From contig QZCP01000153.1 of assembly GCA_003956705.1 (NCBI GenBank), positions 57,410 through 121,409 on the forward strand: a DNA stretch of 64,000 nt, in the 5' to 3' direction. Positions 23,096-35,000 of the stretch are shown here, in pieces. The stretch comes from Brevipalpus yothersi. Its lineage: Eukaryota; Arthropoda; Arachnida; Trombidiformes; Tenuipalpidae. The notes beneath the pieces are model-generated. The model worked only from the letters and a program-made list of their open reading frames with translations, did not search any database and had not been told where the DNA came from. Position numbers and translations under genes: made by a program. Position 1 is the stretch's first letter. Every line of letters begins with the position of its first letter.

Positions 23096-23955
23096 ATGAT
23101 CTTATTTGCCTTCCTATTCTTATTCTACATTCCACTCTCTCATGAAGCTGTATCATTTGGTGGATGTCCTCAAATGATGCGAACAGAAGATCCTAATTTC
23201 AATATCGCCAACGTAAGCTTGTTATCAAAATATTTTTGCTCTTGAACTCAAATTTATTATTATTATTATTATTATTTATTATTATCATTAATCAATGTTT
23301 TTGAATCTATAAAAGTATGCAGGAATGTGGTATGAGATTGCTAGAGTAGATAATATCTTCGAAAAAGGTCTCAAGTGTGCAAAAGCAAACTATACTGTTC
23401 TACCAGATGGAAAAATTGGAGTTGAGAATTCTGGAAAAAATAATGGGTAAGCATGTTTATTACAATGGTAAATTGCTTTACAACATTATTTACCACGGAT
23501 TTATCTTTCAATTTCTAGAGATGCCGAAAAATGTGTTGAAGGAACTGCTAGAGTTGATGATAGTATGCCAAATCTTCTGAAGGTCAGATTCAATCCAAGT
23601 GAGTTTTTTTCAAATTTTTCTTGATAGGATGTTGGGACTTATATTTATCTCTTTTTCCTTACAAGTTATGCCAGAAGCACCTTACTGGATTGTGAAAACA
23701 GACTTCAATAGCTATGCCTTGGTCGTTTCGTGTATGGATTTTTTCGGAACCATTAAAACTCGTGAGTTATAGGACGAACTTGTTAGCTGTCCAATAGAGG
23801 CTAATATTCTGTTCTTGTACATTATAGAAAATGCATGGCTACTTTCGAGAACTCCAATGATGAATGAAGAAACTTTGAAAAATTCACTCAGAACGCTGGC
23901 TAGTATTAGAATTCCCACAACTAATCTGATCCTAGTTGATCAAGTTAATTGTTAA
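23096..23955 (+). CDS. Secreted ApoD-like lipocalin
   Basis: Five exons, 23096-23212, 23316-23446, 23519-23598, 23666-23761 and 23828-23955, with matching phases give 183 residues. The signal peptide covers about residues 1-19 (ILFAFLFLFYIPLS). The lipocalin signature GxW is YAGMWYEIARVD at residues 40-51, and the second motif is VKTDFNSYALVVSC. Cysteines at the CPQM, LKCAK, EKCVE, VVSC and C-terminal VNC positions allow the disulfides usual in ApoD-type lipocalins. Such proteins carry small hydrophobic ligands outside the cell; the ligand here is unknown. The exon layout is that of an old multi-exon lipocalin rather than a recent copy. AATAAA lies 107 bases after the stop. Confidence 0.92.
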
Positions 23956-24061
23956 CTTTTTGGACTAGACTTCTTGGTAAGAAAGAGTCAAGAAAGTGAG
24001 AAAACGGAAGTGAATGAAAATTTTTGATCTTGCTTATCCATGGATCGTTGATTACGATATA

Positions 24062-24067
24062 AATAAA
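24062..24067 (+). terminator. Polyadenylation signal of the lipocalin gene
   Basis: AATAAA about 107 bases downstream of the stop codon. Confidence 0.6.
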
Positions 24068-26001
24068 AATTTTTTCAGCTAAGAAGACCATGTCTCAAGT
24101 ACTAAATGGCAGATTGATCATCAGCTTCTCATGGATTACATGCAACTAATCGAAGATTTTCTTGAACTGTATTTTTGTCCCTATGCCTACCAGTTTCCGG
24201 AACAGGATTTTTTCTTTTATTAATTCAAATCTGTTTGATTTTGTTTTATTTTTGATCACACAAGATTAGCATAATAATAATTTAACAATAACTTTGATTA
24301 TCCAATCCTCAGAGTGATCGAATTTCCATTAAAATTGATTTCAAGATGAAGTTCTCCTGAAACATAAATCTGTCCAATATCTGGGCCCATCGTGTGTAAA
24401 TTTGCAGCTCCTTTAATGATCATTTGAATTCCAATGCATACAAGTAGAAAAATCAAACTTTTGGAAAAGTCAGTATGAATTCAGATATCACCATGTCTCA
24501 GATCTGTCAAATTTTTTAGAACCACGTATGATTCATCCTCCTTATGTGGTACAAGACAATCGAAAGCTTCGAAGAGAATGACAAATCTTCAGTTCATTAT
24601 GCATGCTTTTTCACTGTTTGATTCCTCTGACAAATTTTATTCAGCTGGTCAGTTATACTTACATGATTTAGTCTCAAAGAGCTTTTGTCACCATCATCAT
24701 AACCTCTCTACTGAACAATCTCGCCTTGATTTCTCTCTTCCACGGTTTCATTGTTTCAATTGCTTTCTTTTTCACACTCTATGGATTAAATGGTGCTCAT
24801 CTAAACAATAAGGTTGGTCAAACCATCTCATTGTTAGAATCAGATAATCAATTAAAACACTTGTCCTCTCAGCATAATTGACTCATTTGCAAACTTTTCA
24901 CTATGGGAAAGCAACCTGAAGCTCTATCTGAAGAATTGAATCTTCTACTCGCACTGGAAAGCTTTTGAGCGAACTCAGAATTCTAGGTACAATCAGCCTC
25001 TCCTTTTCTCACTATACATCGGAGAGAATTGAACGGCTTCTTATTCTAATTTGAATCAAAAATAGGTTACAGGAAGCCACCGGAACCAATTTCTTAGCTG
25101 GAATGGAATCAAGCTTATCTCTAATCCAAGAAAGAATTCTTCTTGAATAATCGAGGACAATGCCGGGATGATCAGAATCAATAACCTTCATTGCTACCCT
25201 AGTCTTGATTTTTATCCGAATTTCAAATCAAAAGTGATGAGACTACGGTTATTCCCACTGAACAACTTTTGTTTCAAGCACCTCTCACTCTGATTTTCTG
25301 ACCATTTCTTGAAGCTTCTCGGAACGAAATTCTTCTCATTGTCATGGAGTCGGTGACTATTAACTTGGAGGATAGATCTTCGGTAAAAGACTCGGTTTTG
25401 GATTCGAAACTCGATTAGAGTTAATTTCATCTCTATTGACTTCAAACAAAAGAAATAAACTTGAATGGAAGAATAGAAAATAATCTGAAAATTACTGTGA
25501 TCTATGCATGAGATGAGAAGTGTTCGAATGGGTGACTGATGCTCAGATGTATCAATTTTGGAAGATAAATTTGATATGAAAGAGCCTCTTCTACTTAATT
25601 AGTCAGGAGAAACCGAAAAAGAGGAGGTCATGATACGAATGATTCGAAACACAAATATTAGTGTTTGTATATTGATGCCTATATTGCACAATAACGGTCT
25701 TTATAAATTTTAGATTACAATATGTTGATGACAAGCATCCTTTTTACAAAATGGGAAAAATATAAACAACGTGGGTCCAAATATATCTCTTTTTCGTCGT
25801 TCAGATTTCCGTCTAGGCGTTAAAATATTTACAGATGTTTGTACGGGTGTGGTCAAGCGAGGGGTGATGATAGGTGTTTATGATGATGGTGATAAAATAT
25901 TGATGAGGGTGATCTTCTTCGAGATAAATTCAGCAGTTCAAATCGATTTTTTGATAATTTAATGATTCCAAACAAGACAAAAAAATTTTTTTTCACAGCC
26001 T
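24068..26001. other. Intergenic stretch, no gene recognised
   Basis: AT-rich, with short open frames of 60-80 codons on both strands that match nothing I know. The right part is presumably the 3' UTR of the minus-strand KMT2 gene. Confidence 0.45.
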
Positions 26002-29000
26002 TTAGTTCATCCACTTCCGACAATTAGGGGCACCGCAAAGACAAGGGATCTTGGAAGAATCATCCTCGACGTCAAAACGATAGTCATAAGTTAGCTGAAA
26101 TAGAGAAAAGATAATAGAAATAAGTTTTCACTCAAAACACAATGAATAACAATGTTTATCAATCATTTAAAAGGATAGATGAAAATACTCACTTCTTCTC
26201 CTCTAGCTATTCGCCGACTCGCGATGATAAGTATTTTGTTTTCTCTATCGATCTGTACAACCTCAGCCACACAATTCGGATTGCAGGAGTGATTGATGTA
26301 GCGAGCCAATCCTCCGCTGAGTGTTGCGTCGACGACACGATTTTCGTCCAGTCTGAACATATAAACACCTCGGCGATTCTAGAGTGAAAAAAGAAAGGTG
26401 TATATTAGCAATTGAACATCAAAAAACGAATACATGACAGAGAGTAATGAAGAAGATAGGATGTCGAAGAAAAAGAGTTCGAAACCAACCTGGGTCTGAT
26501 AGAGTCGCTCATTTCGCTCAGCAATTTCATTCCTGATCAATTGTCCGATGTATTCAATGACCATGGTATGCTTTTCGATATCACGAGCAGCATACAAGCC
26601 TAGACCAGCTATCCTCGATCTGGCGAGGAATACGTTCATTCTCCATTCTACTTTCATCTTTTTGTACTGTTGAGACTTGGAGTGAAAAAATTGCTTTATG
26701 TAAGGAGATCTTTCTTCGCTACATGATATAGACTGGAGGGAAGATCGTGCAGCACCACGAGTTTGAAGGGTGTGAACACGCTTGTAGGGCAGTAAGACTC
26801 TCGGTTCAGTTCGTGCACACCCAGTTGGATTTATGGGTAAGGGTAATTCGATAAAATGAGATCGTCCAAAACGGAAGTTATAATCGGGTAAACTGTCAAC
26901 ACCTGGTAAAGACTCCAAAATTCTCATGACGGATTGTTCAGACAAGCCAAAAAGATCTTCACCAGAGATGTAATCATTGAAAATTTTGATACCGCCAGCA
27001 TCTTTTCGCATTCTGACAATTGATGATATTATTTCTTGCCAGGCTGCTTTAGGTGAGTCAGCTCGATAAATGACTTTTTCAAAGCCTTCTTCTTGAACTT
27101 CAACGATGAATTGAGGTCTTCCATCGTTATCAACAATACTGCAGATGTATTTACAGCGTCTCTTCAGAGCTCTCATACTCCAAAAGAAACGATTCACTTT
27201 ATAGCCCACTGGATAGATACTTGTTGGGCTGTGAAAGGCATGCAACTGATGAGGTAAAAGTTGGCCAATATTGAGGAATATCAGGCTACCTATTCGCATG
27301 AGATTTTGTTCATCCGAATGAATCATACTCGCCATTTGTCGATGCTCATCTCGGCTCACATATACACGACGAGGAACCATGAAATTATCCATGACATCCT
27401 CGGGTTTGTAGCCCTTGGGCACATGTTGAGCACACAGCAGGGATTTGTCTTTGAAGAAAACGCAACTATCAGAGATGGCACAAGGAAAATGATAAACTGA
27501 GGTACACTTCAATTTGAAACACTTCAAGGAAGCGCCCATCTTACGGCATCCAACACACGACAGGGTTGATCCCCGCTTACAGGCAGCATCTACATTCATG
27601 AGGGCTCCCATGACAGTTTCATATACTTCAGATGACCACAAAGCACAATTGAGATGTACCCATTTATCGACATCCATATTCAGCAGACGAGCGGATCCAT
27701 TTGAAGGACCGTCACCAGCAATATGACAGAGTACACATCGCCGTTCATCTGGAGGAAGGCTTTTTGGTTTAAAAGATAAGTCAAAATTTTCCTTGATATC
27801 GGGATAGAAATGATTGGCACGGTCTCTTGATGATCTTTTAGGCTTTTTTGGTGTTTCAAAAGCCTCAGGAGACCAAGATTTGTACTTTATTCCCGACCAT
27901 CGCTTGGAGGTAGGAAGTTGATCAAACGAGCTTGAGCTAGCATTCTCATCCTCAGTCCACGGAAGCTTGGTTTTTATTCGCTCATTATCGGTGGATAGAT
28001 CAGTTTTCGCAGGTGGTGTTTGGTTCAACAAAGGAGGAGGAGCAGGCTCACTAATGTTTTCGACGATTTCATCCTCTTCCATCATGGGGCTCATTGGAGG
28101 CAAAAGATCCATCGGTGGTTTCATGGATATGGGAGCAAGGTCTAGCGCTCGATGGCTAACAATTGCTTTCACTTCGTTTTCAGAGGACATTGTGGACGAA
28201 TAGGATGAACCGAATCGTAAAACACAATCTTCACTGCAGAAAGTAGCATATTCCTCTTTGTCAGCTGATTCACGAGCCGATGCTGGGAGATCATTCCACT
28301 TGACTTTCACACCAGCAGTAATAACGAGAACTTCACAAAATCTACAAAAAGAGTGATTGTTCTCGCCAAGAAAACTGTCTACACTGATATCTCCATCAAG
28401 CTTGGAGGACTCGTCAGGCAGCATACCTCGGACAGATGATGGTGAGGCTGATCGATCTAATTCGTAATCTATCGGAGGTTTGATATCCAACAGATCAGCT
28501 ATTGCAAAGAGTATTCCTTTGATATCTTCAGATGAGGAGAGAGTGAGTGTAACAGAGACATTACCAGAACCACGAAGTAAAGAATGAGATCCAACACCGT
28601 TCGGTTTGATTCTGAATCCATTTGATTTTTTGTCAATATTTTCCTTGTTCTTCTCAGAGTCTGATTCAGATGAAGAGCGACGATCTGTGATGGAATCTGA
28701 TTTTGTATCTTCATCCATCGGCTCTCCAGGTTTCAATGGCACAGGTCTCAATAATGGTATAGCAGGAGAAAGGCGCTCTTTCTCTCTTTTGATGGTACCA
28801 CGTTCTTCTAAATCTCTCAATACTTTGAAGCAGTAGTCAGTTTCTTCATACTGGACACACTCAGGAGAAGAAGATGAAACGATACTCTCGGGGCTGTCAC
28901 AATCCCGTAATCGGCGAGAGGAGTCATTAGATGTTGCTCTGTCTAGTACATATTGGGAGCCAGTAAGTGTTCCACGAGAGAACTCTTGATTGTAAAAGCT

Positions 29001-32000
29001 CTTAGCACTAGAAGGCTGAGATGGGGGAGGTTCAACTACCTTTGTTGACTTAGATCCAGGTAGTAAATTACGCAGTGTTTCTGGAGAATAAAAATCTTGT
29101 ACATTCGTAAAATATGCTTTACCATAAACTCCTTTCAGTGTCGATTGCTGAGCATTAAGGTCACCAGATCCAAAAACTGGACAAATATTATAATTTGGTG
29201 TTATCATTGGCTCTTGTATTCGTAGGGGCTCTAGCTGCTGCTCAACTTGAGCCATAAAATTACTGATAAAGAGAGCATAATTTTCATCAGTTCGAGTGTT
29301 GGAAGCCTTACGAGAACGCTTTTTAGCTGGACCATCGCTAGACTTTGATTCCTTCTTTTTCGCAGGTCTTTTGCGCTTAGGTTTTGTCTCTTCAGGTGGA
29401 GGTGTAGGATCTCGTTCCAACTGAGCACGACGGATATCCAAAGAAGTAACTTTTTTCTTGCAGAGTGATGATTCAACCGATTTATCAGGTGTTGAGATAA
29501 CAGACCAATCTTGAGAGCCTGAGGCTTCCACAGAGCTCTTTTGACTATTAGAGTCTTGATGGAAATTAGGGTCTGGAACTATTGGAGCTTCCGTAATTGT
29601 TACAGTGCTCATATTTATACTACTCGACGTGCTACTATTGTCCAGAGAACCATTCTCAAGAGGATTAACCTCTTTTGGTTCTATCAATTCTTCACTGGCT
29701 GTAGTTGTTTGCTCCTTTGCTGCAGTTTCGTTAGAAATGAGAGAAAGATTTTTCATTGCTTCCTGAGAGTCAGCAGACCGACAATCCTTCAAGAGCTGCT
29801 TGAGTAAAACATTGCCCCGGGGATCTGTTTCATCTGTTGCATCGGAGGAACATTCCATGGCATCAGAGGGATCACATCTGTTGTTGTTTACAGCATCCAT
29901 ATCCTTGTCAGTCAAGATGCCTTCTTTAGAATCAATTGGTGACATTTTTACTGGCTCATTAGCATTGGAATTTATCTGCTTAGAGTTCAAAGAATAAGAG
30001 TCAGTTTGTGATCAACACTGAATGAGAAAAAAGTGAACTTACCTCCATTTTCACAAAAACGTGTGCATCAGACTTGCTTGGAGATCGAGCATCATTTTCG
30101 GGATCGGGATCAGAGGTAGAATTTTGTCTCTCGATCACTTTGGCATTGCCAGGGATCATAGAGGAAGAATTCCTTTCACTCTTGGACTCATCTTGGCCAG
30201 AAGACTGTTCAAGCAAAGAATCATTGACAGCGTCATTATCAGCTCCACTACCCTGTTCCTCGAAATGCAGAGAAAAAGTTTTGGCTTCTCCAACTTCATC
30301 GGTATTTAGGTCTTCGCTAGAAATTTGAGTGGTATCACTAGGATGTTCTTTGGCACTGTCCGTCATGTTTTCTTCTAGGGGGGAGAGAATGAGAGATTGG
30401 TGAATTGAGTGGAGGGGAGAGTCGAAAGTGAGAGGAAAATGAAAACTTACCATTGATTGGAAGACACATAGTATCGTTCTTTCTATCAAAGTGAGAAGAT
30501 TGAGGATTATGTTCAGGAGAGGAGAAATCTAATTGATTCGGTCGGACAGGTTGACGCTGTTGGACATTCTGTGTTTGCTGCTGCAGTGGGGGTGCATTTT
30601 GTTGAACATATGACTGGTTATACATGCCTTGCATATTACCAACTTGAACAGGACCAACATTATCATTTGCAATAGTAGAGGGTATTCCCATTCTCACATT
30701 TTGTGGGTGACCAGTCCTCATATTTGGTCTCATCATCTCTACGTGTTGTACCTGGGATTGATGCATTCTCTGCATTTGGATTTGCTGTTGCTGCTGCTGA
30801 GGTGCACCAGGATTGAGTGCCATCCGCTGCTGCTGCATTCGAACGAATTGCTGCTGTCCCATACGGATTTGTTGTTGCTGATTAAATTGCTGTTGCTGTT
30901 GATGCTGATGCTGATGCTGATGCTGCTGTTGCTGTTGATGTTGCTGCTGGTGTTGGTGCTGATTGATCTGCTGATGCTGCTGCTGCTGTTGATTGATTTG
31001 TTGTTGTGATGGAGACTGTTGAGGGTATCCTACCGTTTGTTGCTGTTGACCAGGTTGAGGTGAAAGCTGACCTTGCTGCTGAGGATGCTGTCCCCAATTA
31101 CCGAATCTAGGGTCTCCTGGATGTCTGAATACCTGATAATCAGTGGAATTCATCATACGCTGTCTAGGCATTACACCTGGTGGTAGAGGAGATCGGAATC
31201 CATCATGAGTGAATGGCCCACCTCGAGCTGTTTGCATTCTCTGATGATTTTGAGAATCCATTGGACTACCCTGGTCTGACCATTGCATTTGATGAGAAGG
31301 TGATTGCGGATAGGGTGGTGGAGGCTGTTCTTGATCAGAACGAGGCCTCTGATTCTGGAGAAAATCTCTCAGTTGAGGCTTCGTGATACCTCCTTGTTCG
31401 TCACCCATATTCTGTTGCTGACCATCAGGTGTCTGAGGAGGCTTGGTGTAGGGATCGTGAGAAGAAGGCATCGGTGTCATTGGCTGTTGAGCATATGGAT
31501 CAATAGACGGACTTGATGGGGCTGGTGATAATTGTGGCCTATTCATCATATGACGTTGACCCATTGGACCAGCTCCTCTGTATTGTAAAGGCAAAGAACG
31601 AGGTGTTCCTGGTTGATATGCGTAAGGATCTTGGGGCATATTGGATCGAGGAGTACCGACTGGTCTGGCATAGGGATCACCAACAGATAGACAGGGGCGG
31701 GGCCCACCTTGGCGTTGGTAGAGATCGTTTGAATTTTCGATTTGTGGTCTTGGAGTAGATGGAGGCTGAGAGTAGGGATCTTGAGATGCTTGGCTGGACT
31801 GAGGATAAGAATCTTGAGTTGCCGTTTGCTGAGGGGTTTGAGGACCCCGGGCAAAAGGACTCGCAATATCAGACTGTGGAGTAGAAGGCTCTTGAGAGTA
31901 TGGATCAGATGAACGAGAAGGAGTTAGTCGAGGCGATGGTGAGTAAGATTCGTTTGGCATTTGAGATGTTTGACCCATGAAATTACCATCCTTCGGTGAC

Positions 32001-35000
32001 TGAGCAATAGTTCTAGGAGAATTAGGCTGAGCATAAGACTCGGGAGTGGGGCAAGATTTCGGAGCAGGGGAGAAAGGGCTATTGGCTGATACTGGTGTAC
32101 GAGGTTGTTGTATGTAAGGACTGGATGAGGGAACTGGGTGCGGTGGTTGTGGTTGAGGCCGACCACCAGGAGTAGTCGGTTGATAATTAGGATCGGGAGA
32201 GAATATATTGTTTCTACACTGAGCTGGGGACATAGGTGTTTGAGGTGAATATGGTTGCCCACCGGGGCTGACCATCGATTGCATTCTAGGATGGGGTCCA
32301 GATTGAGAGTGAGGATAAGGAGGCGGAGGGTTCCCGTACCCTTCGTTGGACATAACGCGTGGACCTGGCGGTCTTGGCATGCGAAGTGGGTCTAATGGTG
32401 GTCTGACCCTCTGAGGATTCAATGGACCAGCTCTTACACCAGGACCAATCATCCGCGGTCCCATCATGGTTCCGATCCTCATTTCGTTGGGAGACATAGG
32501 GATCTGGGAAGAGTTGGGGTCCCCTGATACGATGCTCTGGACATCTTGAGTTTGGAATGACATTTCCTCAGATCGAGTTGTATTTACACTGCTTGATGAT
32601 TGATCTGATAGTGGAGATATCTGACTTTCACGGTCTTTTAACGCTACTTTCTGCTTTTGATTGGCTTTTTGATTCTTATTCTGGCGGTTCTTCTTTGCTT
32701 GATGACGAATCGGTGATCTAGAGTCAGCAGGTAACTGGCGCCAGTATTTGTTGATCTGCTTGTGTCGTTCATCATCATTGGGAAACTCTTTCTTGAGATC
32801 TGGATAGTGGAGATTAGCGTAGAGGACGGCAGATATGGTAGCATTGGCACCATAACCTTCTTCCTCTAAGATTTTCTGCTTCTTCAATTCTTCATCAGAT
32901 GCAGTCTGTACACGATTCTGAGGAAGGCCTTGTGATTTATCACTATTAGGCACCATTGAAAAAGAACCTGGTTGAGTGGAAAATGATTGGGAATGCTGAG
33001 GTGATGTTAGCGGTTGTGATTGTGGCTGCTGCTGGTGATGCATCCCAACTAAATTCCTATTCAACAAACTAGGATTAGGTTGATTCATGATGGAATTATT
33101 AGATGAAATTTGCACAGTTGATGGACTACCAGAAACACCTTGAAAGACATCTTCTACATCCTTAATGTCCATGTGCGGCAATCCACTGTCTACCACCATT
33201 GACTCTAAATTAAAAGAAGACTCTAATAACACGTTCTCAATGGCATCATCTTTATCACTATCAACATTCTCTCCAAGAGCACTTGATTGCTTGTCAACGT
33301 TAGTTTCTTGCAGTTGCCTCTGTCCCACACTCCCGTGTTCCATCTTGATCTTTTGTTGCTGGCTTTCACTGATTGCGAACTTGCACGCATTGTTCTCACC
33401 TTGCTTTGCTTTATCATTTGAAGGCTCATAGTGAGAACCTTTTCCAGGACCTTTGTGTTCCTCTGATTCTGTCTTATTCTCATCTTTCTCACAGATTTCA
33501 TCGAAATGCTCATCTAGGATATTATTCTTATTACCCGTTGGGCCACACAGAACCTTGTCAAGTTCGGGATCAGCATAATCAAGTATATTGAAATCATCAC
33601 CAAGAGTTAACAGCTCATCATCATCCAAATCTTCTGGCAAAGTATCTTCCTCAGTTATTAATTCTTGCACTTGCTTGACTAGGTCACTCGTCTTAACTGC
33701 TGGAGCCGGTGTGCGAGGAGTGATAGAGACATCAACTTTATCACCTACTAAAAAAAAAGATATTTTACACATTGAGTGAGGGAAGATGATAGGAAAAAGA
33801 AATGATAACTTACCTCTATTGACTTGGGGAGGAGTATCTGACTTTTGTTTGGGAAGATTTGGAGAAGGCGAGACTTGGAACCCTTGAGGCAAGAAATCAC
33901 CAGCATTGGGCCGAATTTGTGGTGGCTGCTGGACGTTTTGCGATTGCTGCTGTGGTGAAGGCGCTGTCTGCTGAACATATGACTGATTGAACATGCCTTG
34001 CATATTTCCAACTTGCATCAGACCAACATTATAACTTGCCACTGGAGCAGGAACTCCCATTCTCATATTTTGTGGATGACCAGGTCTCATCATCTCCACT
34101 TGTTGTACCTGGGTTTGATGGTGATGCATTCGCTGCATTTGCATCTGCTGTTGCTGCTGCTGAGAGGCACTGGAATTGAGAGCCATACGCTGCTGTTGCA
34201 TTCGAACGAATTGTTGCTGTTGACCCATTCGAATTTGTTGTTGGTGGTGTTGATTGATCTGCAGTTGTTGTTGATGCTGATTTATTTGTTGTGATTGAGA
34301 CTGTTGAGGGTATCCTACCGTTTGTTGTTGTTGACCAGGTTGAGGTGAAAGCTGACCTTGCTGTTGAGGATGCTGTCCCCAATTACCGAATCTAGGGTCT
34401 CCTGGATGTCTGAATACCTGATAATCAGATGAATTCATCATACGCTGTCTAGGCATTACACCTGGTGGTAGAGGAGATCGGAATCCATCATGAGTGAATG
34501 GCCCACCTCGAGCTGTTTGCATTCTCTGATGATTTTGAGAATCCATTGGACTACCCTGGTCTGACCATTGCATTTGATGAGAAGGTGATTGCGGATAGGG
34601 TGGTGGAGGCTGTTCTTGATCAGAACGAGGCCTTTGATTCTGGAGAAAATCTCTTAGCTGAGGCTTCGTGATACCTCCTTGTTCGTCACCCATATTCTGT
34701 TGCTGACCATCAGGTGTCTGAGGAGGCTTGGTGTAGGGATCGTGAGAAGAAGGCATCGGTGTCATTGGCTGTTGAGCATATGGATCAATAGACGGACTTG
34801 ATGGGGCTGGTGATAATTGTGGCCTATTCATCATATGACGTTGACCCATTGGACCAGCTCCTCTGTATTGTAAAGGCAAAGAACGAGGTGTTCCTGGTTG
34901 ATATGCGTAAGGATCTTGTGGCATATTGGATCGGGGAGTACCGACAGGTCTAGAATACGGATCACTCGATATGCAGGGTCTAGGCCCACCTTGGCGTTGG

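Noticed and set aside
30629..31009. Leu/His-rich open frame on the plus strand, and a similar one at 33998-34294
   Set aside because: Antisense of the Gln/His tracts in the two KMT2 duplication copies.
33748..33813. Open reading through the short KMT2 intron as coding
   Set aside because: The frame stays open by chance across 66 bp, but GTAAGT and a T-rich acceptor with TTTAG are present and splicing keeps phase; the read-through residues (FLFPIIFPHS) look unlike the flanking protein.
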